In this document: positions 1-5,563 of the stretch, piece after piece
Numbering within the stretch: the first letter of the stretch is position 1
Layout: every line of letters begins with the position of its first letter
Assembly (NCBI GenBank): GCA_905479595.1
Contig: CAJQND010000349.1
Span: 1-7,063, forward strand
Reading direction: 5' to 3'
Length of the DNA stretch: 7,063 nt
Source: an uncultured Hyphomicrobiales bacterium
GTDB lineage: Bacteria; Pseudomonadota; Alphaproteobacteria; Rhizobiales; CAJQND01
Program-made: the position numbers and the translations under genes
The notes under the pieces: model-generated
Told to the model about the DNA's origin: nothing
Databases searched by the model: none
The model's input: the letters and a program-made list of their open reading frames with translations, nothing else

Positions 1-199
1 AAGCCTCGAGGGCGGTGATTCAGTGAAGCTATCCTCCTTTGGTACATTTATGGTTCGCCAAAAAAATGGCCGCATTGGACGAAATCCAAAAACTGGCGAG
101 GAGGTTCCAATTACCCCGCGCCGGGTGCTGGTTTTCCGGCCAAGCCATGTTCTCAAAGCCCAAGTCAATGGCGATGAGCAAGGCGATTCGAACTATTGA
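1..199 (+). CDS. ihfA: Integration host factor subunit alpha, C-terminal part (5' end outside window)
   Basis: This frame is open from the window edge (first full codon at 2) to TGA at 197-199, giving the last 65 residues of a protein normally about 100 long. The N-terminal dimerisation helices lie off the window. The visible part reads SLEGGDSVKLSSFGTF, then the DNA-binding beta arm with RIGRNPKTGEEVPI (the conserved Pro intercalates into the minor groove in this family), then RRVLVFRPS and a short polar tail. The Arg-Asn-Pro-Lys-Thr-Gly-Glu arm followed by an ITPRRVLVF strand matches IHF-alpha better than HU. IHF is a heterodimer with IHF-beta that bends DNA in replication, recombination and transcription; that role comes from the family. 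The next gene on the same strand is a MerR-type regulator 58 bp downstream, a neighbour pair known from alphaproteobacteria, and a shared transcript is likely. Confidence 0.93.
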   Translation, partial: SLEGGDSVKLSSFGTFMVRQKNGRIGRNPKTGEEVPITPRRVLVFRPSHVLKAQVNGDEQGDSNY

Positions 200-257
200 G
201 TTGAGGTTTTGCCGGGCAGGATTTTATGTTCTTGCAAATTTAATGCGGTGGTGATGA

Positions 258-737
258 ATGGAAAAATCTCCCGAGGCGTTCCGGACCATTAGCGAGGTTG
301 GCGGCGATCTGGATGTTCCGCAACATGTATTGCGGTTCTGGGAAACGAAATTTACGCAAATCAAACCGATGAAGCGGGCAGGCGGGCGGCGCTATTACCG
401 GCCCACTGATGTCGATCTTTTGCGCGGTATCCGCCATTTACTTTACGATGAAGGCTATACCATTCGCGGTGTTCAAAAACTGCTGCGCGAACATGGTGCT
501 GGATTTGCTATTGAGGCTGGGCAAACAGGCGCGGTTCCAGCGATCTCCGCGCCTGAGAGTGTTGAAGTTGCCGAGCAAGCTACGGGCAACGACGGTGGCA
601 GCCCAGACGCGGCACCAATTGTTCAATTGGCAGGTGGGTTAGGTGATGATGAGCGCGCCTTGCTTACCCGGGCCTTCAAAGACTTAGAGCATGCCCGCGA
701 GCTCATCGCTGGAACTAAAAGCGTGAAACCCTTCTAG
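258..737 (+). CDS. MerR-family transcriptional regulator (ihfA-linked type)
   Basis: A 159-residue protein. Residues about 8-27 form the helix-turn-helix (ISEVGGDLDVPQHVLRFWE, with the typical LRFWE end). Residues 38-52 are the wing (KRAGGRRYYRPTDV), and 53-80 are the helices that complete the MerR DNA-binding domain (LLRGIRHLLYDEGYTIRGVQKLL). An Ala/Pro/Gly-rich linker follows at about 84-128, then a short C-terminal helix (DDERALLTRAFKDLEHARELI) that could dimerise. There is no cysteine, so metal or thiol sensing of the classical MerR/SoxR kind is unlikely; the ligand, if any, is unknown. The start is fixed because two tandem in-frame TGA codons (252-257) precede the ATG, with purine/GT-rich GGTGGTGA just before. 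It lies 58 bp after ihfA. Converging transcription from the next gene ends 12 bp away and no clear terminator separates them. Family call is strong; regulon unknown. Confidence 0.93.
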   Translation: MEKSPEAFRTISEVGGDLDVPQHVLRFWETKFTQIKPMKRAGGRRYYRPTDVDLLRGIRHLLYDEGYTIRGVQKLLREHGAGFAIEAGQTGAVPAISAPESVEVAEQATGNDGGSPDAAPIVQLAGGLGDDERALLTRAFKDLEHARELIAGTKSVKPF

Positions 738-749
738 AAGTTCTTCTGG

Positions 750-1712
750 CTATTTTAATTCACTGCGGCATTCGGCTGTTCTGAGCGCCGCGATGTCTCG
801 GCAGTCAAGTGCGCTATTATCCCTAAATCCGGTCGATTTCACGTTGCTTGTCTTTGGCGCCGCGCTACGTGCCGTCGACGTTTTCGCCTTTTCGGCTTTA
901 ATGGTGCGGTCAGGTTTTGCGGCCGCAGGAATAATTTTTTCGGCAATTTTCTTGTTCTGCACCTCCTGGCCCATGATCGGGGCGACGTGTGGAAGGTCAG
1001 GTTGGACCACATATGGCTGGGCATTTGGAAACGGTGAGGCACCGGAAAATGCATGCACTGTTGGGAAATGTTCAGAAAATTTTCGCTTCCCGAGGCTAAT
1101 ATCTTTGAACGATGCAATTTCTAGAACCGTTTCACTGGATTGAGCCGGTAGGATTTCTGATTTTTCAACTACCGCTTCAGCAACCAAAACATTGCTCGCG
1201 GGAATTTTGGCGAATGCCAGTGCCGTTGCTGATATTGTCAGACAGGAACAAGCCAGTGTAGTCCAGAAAAGCCTTGAGTTCGTTCGTGCTGCGAATTGCA
1301 CAACTTTCTGTTGGCGGCTGAGAAAATAGGCAGTCACAAGCAAAAACGCTGCGATCAAACCCCAGGACGCCAGAAACGTTGCCGCGCTCTCGCGCGAAAT
1401 CCCAGATTTACTTACTTCCAAACCAGCCAGCGCCAAGCCTGCAAGGCTTGAGGTGAAAATGGTTGCAAGCATTAGATTTGTTATATCTGGTGCTGACTGG
1501 CGAACTGGCTTCTGGGCAATTCTTGATGGTACAGGCGGTTTTTCTGCGCCGTTTCGTTTGCTCAGTGTGACAGCGGTCTTGGTGCCGTCATTGATGGTGG
1601 CGTCAATCTCATCCGATGGACTTTCCGGTGCCAGTGGACCTATAAAATCTTCGCGCGCAATTTTTGACGCATCAGTGATCTGCGATTGAATCGACTTGGT
1701 GGTTCCGCTCAT
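750..1712 (-). CDS. Hypothetical membrane protein, three transmembrane segments, cysteine-containing C-terminus
   Basis: I do not recognise this 320-residue protein. Visible parts are: a polar N-terminus of about 75 residues; hydrophobic segments at about 78-98, 111-132 and 149-169; a 130-residue soluble region; a Lys/Ala/Pro-rich stretch at about 252-292 (AEKIIPAAAKPDRTIKAEKA); and a C-terminal end with Cys304 and Cys315 (DCRDIAALRTAEC). An odd number of helices puts the two ends on opposite sides of the membrane. If the tail is periplasmic the two cysteines could form a disulfide, but this is inference. I chose the ATG at 1712 because GGGAGAGG stands just before it. The frame stays open to an ATG at 1880, which would add 56 residues with no obvious ribosome site and a less protein-like composition. 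It faces merR tail to tail and is divergent from the 66-residue gene at 1907. Confidence 0.72.
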   Translation of the reverse strand: MSGTTKSIQSQITDASKIAREDFIGPLAPESPSDEIDATINDGTKTAVTLSKRNGAEKPPVPSRIAQKPVRQSAPDITNLMLATIFTSSLAGLALAGLEVSKSGISRESAATFLASWGLIAAFLLVTAYFLSRQQKVVQFAARTNSRLFWTTLACSCLTISATALAFAKIPASNVLVAEAVVEKSEILPAQSSETVLEIASFKDISLGKRKFSEHFPTVHAFSGASPFPNAQPYVVQPDLPHVAPIMGQEVQNKKIAEKIIPAAAKPDRTIKAEKAKTSTARSAAPKTSNVKSTGFRDNSALDCRDIAALRTAECRSELK

Positions 1713-1906
1713 TTCCCTCTCCCGAACTTGTCCCCAGCCGAAATTCCATAATAGCAATGTCAATGACGACAGCAGGGCGTGATAGAGGCGGGAAAGGGGC
1801 AATTTATGCCGGTTGCCATTATTTCGGCAGATTTCAAGCGACAAACAACGCAAGAATTGTGCAATACTGATTGTAAGCAAGACGCGGTTTTGAAAGGTAA
1901 AATAAA

Positions 1907-2107
1907 ATGAATTTGGATGAATTCGAAGCTCAAATAGCCCTTTTACTGTCGAAAATGGAAGATCAACCGGAAGACCGCCACGAGGTTTATTTTATGATCC
2001 GCGAGCGGCTGAACGAGTTGCGCGCATCCGGGATGCCTTTGCCGGATGACTTGGTAAAGCTCGAAGCTGCCCTCGAAGAAGAGTTTGATACCGGCAAGTC
2101 AGTTTAG
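1907..2107 (+). CDS. Small acidic helical protein, conserved hypothetical (66 aa)
   Basis: A 66-residue protein with no signal peptide, cysteine or membrane segment. It is strongly charged and likely two helices: residues about 2-18 (NLDEFEAQIALLLSKME), then about 24-40 (RHEVYFMIRERLNELRA), with a central GMPLPDDL turn followed by a third short helix (VKLEAALEEEF). The pattern of an N-terminal LDE..AQI helix and a GMP.PDDLV..E.AL core resembles small uncharacterised proteins I associate with alphaproteobacteria, but I cannot name a family. AAAGG at 1893-1897 lies 9 nt before the ATG and supports the start. A possible extended -10 element (TGC then AATACT, 1860-1868) lies about 40 nt upstream, with only a weak -35. 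It is convergent with the cytochrome c gene, 12 bp away. Function unknown; the gene itself looks real. Confidence 0.75.
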   Translation: MNLDEFEAQIALLLSKMEDQPEDRHEVYFMIRERLNELRASGMPLPDDLVKLEAALEEEFDTGKSV

Positions 2108-2119
2108 TTGCCGAGTAGA

Positions 2120-2905
2120 TCATTTCTCGTTTGGATCCAGGGTTTGAAGGAAGGACAATAAGTCACCGATCTGGCGTTGGCTTAAAAACCGCACTGCCAG
2201 CATGTCGGTTCCCGGCACCCCGTTCATTACCTTATGCAACGCCTGCTCCGGCCGGTTTCTGGAAATCCAACCGAGTGAAGATCGGTCGCCTAATTCTCCA
2301 ATTAAGGTCGCCTTGCCATCATATTGGTGGCAGTTCATGCAGGCCCCTTCAAAGATTGCCCGCCCACTTTCAACTTGGCCAATAGCAATTCCATCTTTGG
2401 TGAGGAAGGCATCCCGGTCGTATTGGCCGATTGAGACAAACAGGGCCAATACCTCGATAATTGCATCATCAAATGTGCCTTCTGGAAATCCTGGATGGCT
2501 GGTCCGGATACGTTCCGCCACCTGGTCAAGTTCAACACCCTGCATTTTTTCCAGGCTGGTGAATTTGTTTGAGGTGCCGAGTTTAGCTCGTTCTCCCCCT
2601 GCGCCGAGATAATCCCAGCCGTGACATGTGACGCAGCGCCATGTTTGGGTGTTTTCTTGTTTTATGTCTTTTGGAAATGCCGGATTTGCACCTTTGGGCG
2701 CAGAGGTAGCGGTCATTGTCCATAAATTGTCATAGAGCTTACCGCCAATTGCGAGCACAAAAACCTCGCCAAACTCGGTGTCGTCTTCTTCAAAAAGTTC
2801 TTGCTTTGACGGGTCTATTGCTTGTTCTTTGCTGGACATGACGCTTGGCGCGCCCAAAGCGAGAGACAAAACAAGTGAAGAAACAAGAACTTTAAGCCAA
2901 GTCAT
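2120..2905 (-). CDS. Exported diheme cytochrome c
   Basis: A 261-residue protein with two c-type heme sites, CVTCH (91-95) and CMNCH (189-193), each in its own cytochrome c-like domain. The N-terminus (residues 1 to about 25, MTWLKVLVSSLVLSLALGAP) is a Sec signal or membrane anchor, so the protein acts in the periplasm. The first domain starts with GGKLYDNLWTMT and has TWRCVTCHGWDYLGAGG, a pattern I recall from periplasmic diheme cytochromes of proteobacteria. The second has an IFEGACMNCHQYDG entry and PGTDM, whose Met235 is a likely axial ligand; Met227 is an alternative. The ligand of the first heme is unclear (Met121 possible). The ATG at 2905 is preceded by GGAAGGA (2914-2920) at good spacing. 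It is divergent from the VIT transporter. It should carry electrons between periplasmic donors and a terminal acceptor, but partners are not visible and no oxidase genes are nearby. Confidence 0.92.
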   Translation of the reverse strand: MTWLKVLVSSLVLSLALGAPSVMSSKEQAIDPSKQELFEEDDTEFGEVFVLAIGGKLYDNLWTMTATSAPKGANPAFPKDIKQENTQTWRCVTCHGWDYLGAGGERAKLGTSNKFTSLEKMQGVELDQVAERIRTSHPGFPEGTFDDAIIEVLALFVSIGQYDRDAFLTKDGIAIGQVESGRAIFEGACMNCHQYDGKATLIGELGDRSSLGWISRNRPEQALHKVMNGVPGTDMLAVRFLSQRQIGDLLSFLQTLDPNEK

Positions 2906-2949
2906 GCCGCGAATCCTTCCACCGGTGCATTGAACCGTTACAATACCAA

Positions 2950-2978
2950 TTGATACTGATTCATACCATGCGCATTAT
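2950..2978 (+). promoter_or_regulatory. Predicted sigma-70 promoter for the VIT transporter
   Basis: TTGATA (2950-2955, 5 of 6 to TTGACA) and CATTAT (2973-2978, 4 of 6 to TATAAT) are separated by 17 bp. The predicted start of transcription is near 2985, leaving a leader of about 70 nt to the preferred ATG at 3056. Found by eye against the E. coli consensus, which alphaproteobacterial promoters follow only loosely. Confidence 0.42.
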
Positions 2979-2985
2979 TGCGCAT
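2968..2985. promoter_or_regulatory. Perfect 7-4-7 inverted repeat, candidate repressor operator
   Basis: ATGCGCA, a TTAT spacer and TGCGCAT form an 18-bp two-fold symmetric site in the cytochrome c / VIT divergent region. It covers the proposed -10 box and start site of the transporter promoter, the classical place for a repressor. It does not match the Irr (TTTAGAA-type) box or the classical Fur box as I know them. An RNA hairpin is less likely because the site would be mostly upstream of the transcript. Confidence 0.5.
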
Positions 2986-3055
2986 ACTGATCGAATATTG
3001 GGCTCAACATCCGCCCGACCCTGTGGATTTGGCCCCTGGCATGAAAGAGAATTGC

Positions 3056-3775
3056 ATGGACCTCGAACTTGATCACACGGCTGACGCTATCAGCGCTCGC
3101 TTGGCCAAAGGCGCGCGGCCAAACTATCTTCGCGATTGGATTTATGGCGGCATTGATGGCGCAGTGACCACATTCGCCATTGTTGCCGGCGTCGTTGGTG
3201 CGCAACTTTCAATGAGTATTATTCTCATTCTTGGTCTCGCCAACTTGCTGGCAGATGGTTTTTCGATGGCTGCAAGCAATTACAGTGGCACCAAAACTGA
3301 ACTCGACGATCTGGAACGATTGCGCGAAATCGAACGCCAGCACATTCAGCAAGTACCAGATGGGGAGGTTGAGGAAATTCGCCAGATTTTGCGCGGCAAG
3401 GGCTTGCGGGGGAATGCATTGGAAGAAACGGTCAGCGCCATTGTTTCTAATGAAGAGACCTGGATCGATACCATGTTGACCGAAGAATACGGAATGAGCC
3501 TTACGCTGCGTTCACCCTCTAAGTCGGCATTTGCCACGTTCAGCGCATTTATTATTTGCGGAGCGGTTCCACTATTGCCGTTCCTGTTGCCATTTGCCGA
3601 CCCTTTCACGACTTCTTCGGTGTTCACGGCGATTGTTTTCTTTCTTATCGGCGCCATTAAAAGCCGTTGGTCCCTGGCACCGTGGTGGCGTTCAGCCCTT
3701 GAAACTCTGATTATCGGGCTATTGGCGGCGGGGGCGGCTTATTACGTTGGTTATCTACTCAAAGACATCTCATGA
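3056..3775 (+). CDS. VIT1/CCC1-family iron/manganese transporter
   Basis: A 239-residue membrane protein of the vacuolar iron transporter family, which in plants and yeast exports Fe2+ or Mn2+ from the cytosol by proton exchange; a bacterial member would lower cytosolic metal (family knowledge). After a short polar N-terminus, helix 1 carries YGGIDGAVTTFAIVAG (about 30-45), with Asp34 at the conserved transport position. Helix 2 has NLLADGFSMAASNY (63-76, Met71). A cytoplasmic helical metal-binding domain (about 82-150) is rich in Glu: REIERQ, PDGEVEEI and WIDTMLTEEYG. Three more helices follow at about 158-180, 188-203 and 213-235. The start at 3056 has AAAGAGA shortly upstream and gives the usual family length. 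ATG at 3041 and TTG at 2978 are in frame, but the TTG lies inside the predicted promoter. It is divergent from the cytochrome c gene, with a predicted operator between. Confidence 0.9.
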   Translation: MDLELDHTADAISARLAKGARPNYLRDWIYGGIDGAVTTFAIVAGVVGAQLSMSIILILGLANLLADGFSMAASNYSGTKTELDDLERLREIERQHIQQVPDGEVEEIRQILRGKGLRGNALEETVSAIVSNEETWIDTMLTEEYGMSLTLRSPSKSAFATFSAFIICGAVPLLPFLLPFADPFTTSSVFTAIVFFLIGAIKSRWSLAPWWRSALETLIIGLLAAGAAYYVGYLLKDIS

Positions 3776-3822
3776 ACAATTCAGGTATACGGCAAGCTCG
3801 GCATTTGCCATAAACGACTTGG

Positions 3823-3846
3823 CAGGCAAAATAACTTATCTGCCTG
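3823..3846. repeat. Short inverted repeat before the 87-residue gene
   Basis: CAGGCA (3823-3828) and TGCCTG (3841-3846) pair across a 12-nt AT-rich loop, in the 83-bp gap between the VIT gene and the next gene. The right arm touches the GGGGAG ribosome site, so a hairpin in the RNA could limit its access. No T-run follows, so it is not a standard terminator. The stem is short and may be chance. Confidence 0.3.
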
Positions 3847-3858
3847 GGGAGAAAACAC

Positions 3859-4122
3859 ATGAAAAACCTACGACAGATCGCCGATAAGGCAACCGACGCA
3901 ATAAACGAGTTACTTAATTCGCCACTTTCAGATGCTCAGGCGGAAGGGGTTCGCGACATTATTGAGAAAACAGTTGTTCGTGCCTTGCTGGAAGGTCAGC
4001 ACCGCGCTGTTGACGCGGCGCTGATGTGCCCAGAAGCTGATCAGGATATGGCACACAAAATAGCATCTGCTATTCGCCGCAAGAACGATCTGCTGATCGC
4101 AAACCTGTCGAGCATGCGCTGA
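3859..4122 (+). CDS. Small helical protein, conserved hypothetical (87 aa)
   Basis: An 87-residue soluble protein with no signal peptide, mostly amphipathic helix: about 4-20 (LRQIADKATDAINELLN), 24-55 (with VRDIIEKTVVRALLEGQHRAV) and 62-84. The stretch ADQDMAHKIASAIRR and the ending LIANLSSMR look like the conserved core of a small uncharacterised alphaproteobacterial protein, but I cannot give a name. There is one cysteine, Cys57, next to the core. The start has a good ribosome site, GGGGAG at 3847-3851. It lies 83 bp after the VIT transporter on the same strand and could be read through from it. Its TGA (4120-4122) ends exactly where the stop codon of the opposite-strand secreted protein begins, so the two mRNAs must overlap at their 3' ends unless terminators lie inside coding sequence. 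Function unknown. Confidence 0.75.
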   Translation: MKNLRQIADKATDAINELLNSPLSDAQAEGVRDIIEKTVVRALLEGQHRAVDAALMCPEADQDMAHKIASAIRRKNDLLIANLSSMR

Positions 4123-4320
4123 CTATTTGCCGTTGAGGCAATCCCAGTATGCAAGCCAAAGGTCATCGGCGATGTCTTGATCTCCTGCGCGCCCTGCAGC
4201 CATCGCGATTTTACGCTCATAAGAGCAGATCGGCGTTCCTCCGTCGCCAAATGCTGTTGCTTGCGTGGCAAGAACGGCCGGAATTACTGCAAATGCGAGT
4301 GCGATTACTAGAATTTTCAT
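4123..4320 (-). CDS. Small secreted protein with two cysteines (65 aa)
   Basis: A 65-residue protein with a clear Sec signal peptide: MKILVIALAFAVIPAVLATQ then ATA, with signal peptidase I cleavage predicted after Ala23. The mature peptide is only about 42 residues (FGDGGTPICSYERKIAMAAG onwards) with Cys32 and Cys61, which could close a single disulfide around a helical middle rich in Ala, Asp and Trp (ADDLWLAYWD). The ATG at 4320 follows GGGAG at suitable distance. ATG codons at 4326 and 4350 are in frame, but the first is too close to that site and the second would put charged residues in front of the signal peptide. The gene has its own AT-rich upstream region, shared divergently with the EamA transporter. 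No known family recognised. A small periplasmic or secreted peptide is the safest description. Confidence 0.72.
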   Translation of the reverse strand: MKILVIALAFAVIPAVLATQATAFGDGGTPICSYERKIAMAAGRAGDQDIADDLWLAYWDCLNGK

Positions 4321-4345
4321 AATCATCTCCCTTTGTTTTGTTTGT

Positions 4346-4364
4346 AACAAGTAAAAACAAGTAA
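4346..4364. repeat. Tandem pair of AACAAGTAA, 10-bp period
   Basis: AACAAGTAA occurs at 4346-4354 and again at 4356-4364, one helical turn apart, in the AT-rich divergent region 26-44 bp upstream of the secreted-protein start. Such phased repeats can be regulator half-sites, but the region is A-rich and chance is a real alternative. Confidence 0.35.
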
Positions 4365-4372
4365 TAATTCAT

Positions 4373-4401
4373 TTAAAAGAAGTAAATACCTTAAATATAC
4401 T
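4373..4401 (+). promoter_or_regulatory. Predicted sigma-70 promoter for the EamA transporter
   Basis: TTAAAA (4373-4378, 4 of 6 to TTGACA) and TATACT (4396-4401, 5 of 6 to TATAAT) lie 17 bp apart. Transcription would begin near 4408, about 95 nt before the preferred start codon at 4503. The surrounding DNA is very AT-rich compared with the genes, which is typical of a promoter but also raises the chance of a false match. Confidence 0.35.
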
Positions 4402-4502
4402 ATTTCACATGCCGGGCCAACCAAATCATGTGCCTGCATTGGTCATTGACAACGCGCAAGCATTGGGCGCTTGTCGTGGGTTTTTGGGTAAGGCAAAGGC
4501 AG

Positions 4503-5429
4503 ATGAGTGGGCAAACAGGCACAAATGTCGCCCTTGCAATAGGATTGGCATTTATCTCGACAGCCGGTTATGCAATCAACCCGGCAGGCGTAAGGTTTGC
4601 GTTTGAGCACGGCGTTCCGGTGTTAACGTCGAGTTTGTGTCGGGTTCTTGCGATGGTGGCTTTTGCCGGGGTTATGGCAACCATCCGTCCACACGGATTT
4701 TATGTCCCGCCACATTTGCGAAAGCCTGTATGCTTTCTTGGTCTAGGAACAGTTATCGTCTCTTTGGGGTACATGTCTGCGGTGGCATTTATTCCTGTGG
4801 CAATTGCCACAATTTTGTTCTTCACCTTTCCACTCATCATCCTGCTCCTTTCCCCGCTGCTTGAAGGCGGGAAGGTGCCTGCGATACGGATCGCGCTGGC
4901 AGGGCTCGCATTTACTGGACTGGCAATTGTCATTGGTCCGGTTGCCAGTGGGTTGGACTGGCGTGGTGTGGTGCTTGCGGGATTTGCCGCAACGGGTGCT
5001 GCCACGCAGTTTTTATCGGGCCGCTGGATTGCAGGCGGTGTTGGGCCAGTGACGTCTTCGTTTTGGGCACATATGATTTCAGTTCCCGTTGTTTTGGCTG
5101 CTATCATAATTTTTAGTGGGCCAGTATCTCTGGACGGGTTTTTTGCGCCGTTTTTATCAGACCGGTTTGCCAGTATATCAATCGCGGTGGTTTGCATCTG
5201 CTACATTATCGGCTTTGGCTTTCAAATGATGTCGTTGCACCATGCGAGTGCATCCGTTATTGCGCCGTTCTTTTATTTGGAACCATTGGTTACGATTGCC
5301 CTTGCCGCACTTTTCCTTGGCCAGAACTTATTGCCCTTGCAATATGTCGGCGCCGCGATTGTTTTGGTTGCCTTGTTCGGTTCAGCATGGGTTAGCCGTC
5401 GTCCACCCGGAAGAACACCTGCCGCATAG
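4503..5429 (+). CDS. EamA/DMT-family inner-membrane transporter
   Basis: A 308-residue, almost wholly hydrophobic protein with about ten transmembrane helices in two repeated EamA halves (about 10-147 and 155-297), the usual size and plan of the drug/metabolite transporter superfamily. The first half contains GYAINPAGVRFAFEHGVPVL and SLCRVLAMVAFAGV. The end of the second half carries the family signature SVIAPFFYLEPLVTIALAAL with Glu260-Pro261, then FLGQNLLPLQYVGAAIVL and a short basic tail. Members export amino acids, metabolites or drugs; the substrate cannot be read from sequence. I chose the ATG at 4503, with AAGG-type ribosome sites at 4490-4499. An in-frame ATG at 4428 would add 25 polar, Trp-rich residues of unlikely character. 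The cysteine synthase gene follows after 134 bp, so export of cysteine-pathway metabolites is a tempting idea but rests on position only. Confidence 0.9.
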   Translation: MSGQTGTNVALAIGLAFISTAGYAINPAGVRFAFEHGVPVLTSSLCRVLAMVAFAGVMATIRPHGFYVPPHLRKPVCFLGLGTVIVSLGYMSAVAFIPVAIATILFFTFPLIILLLSPLLEGGKVPAIRIALAGLAFTGLAIVIGPVASGLDWRGVVLAGFAATGAATQFLSGRWIAGGVGPVTSSFWAHMISVPVVLAAIIIFSGPVSLDGFFAPFLSDRFASISIAVVCICYIIGFGFQMMSLHHASASVIAPFFYLEPLVTIALAALFLGQNLLPLQYVGAAIVLVALFGSAWVSRRPPGRTPAA

Positions 5430-5563
5430 GCTTGAATGGAATTTGTGCGCAATTCTGACACACACAGCAAAAAGCGTGCTGCAGGCTATTGCAGAATTCT
5501 CCCACGTATTCATATTGCGTAGACCAGTCGCATTTTGTGACTTCACCTAGGCGAAAGAATTGA

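Noticed and set aside
39..254. 71-residue open frame at the left edge
   Set aside because: It overlaps the ihfA coding sequence in another frame. The ihfA frame is a clear family match, so this is a shadow.
731..740. CTTCTAGAAG palindrome at the merR stop as a terminator
   Set aside because: It has no loop and no T-run, and ten bases is too short to count as a hairpin terminator.
1748..1763. TTGACA (minus strand, 1758-1763) close to TATTAT (1748-1753) as a promoter for the three-helix protein
   Set aside because: The two boxes are only 4 bp apart, so they cannot act together. Neither has a good partner at 16-18 bp.
1713..1880. 56-residue N-terminal extension of the three-helix protein
   Set aside because: No ribosome site is visible at 1880, composition is poor, and a strong GGGAGAGG stands directly before the ATG at 1712.
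2950..2963. FNR/FixK-like site (TTGAT-ACTG-ATTCA) upstream of the cytochrome c gene
   Set aside because: Only the left half matches the TTGAT-N4-ATCAA consensus. Its distance from the cytochrome c start leaves no sensible room for a -41.5 placement, and the TTGATA is better used as a -35 box of the VIT promoter.
2978..3055. Longer VIT protein starting at TTG 2978 or ATG 3041
   Set aside because: The TTG lies inside the predicted promoter and operator, upstream of the predicted start site. The added residues do not look like the family's N-terminus, and the ATG at 3056 has the better ribosome site.
4700..5197. 165-residue open frame on the minus strand inside the EamA gene
   Set aside because: It lies wholly within a strong transporter gene, is low-complexity (Ala, Thr, Pro) and has no recognisable feature.
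5430..5563. Terminator or promoter between the EamA gene and cysK
   Set aside because: Two 5-bp inverted repeats (5439-5455 and 5479-5494) lack a following T-run, and no -35/-10 pair of acceptable quality was found. I see nothing firm in this gap.
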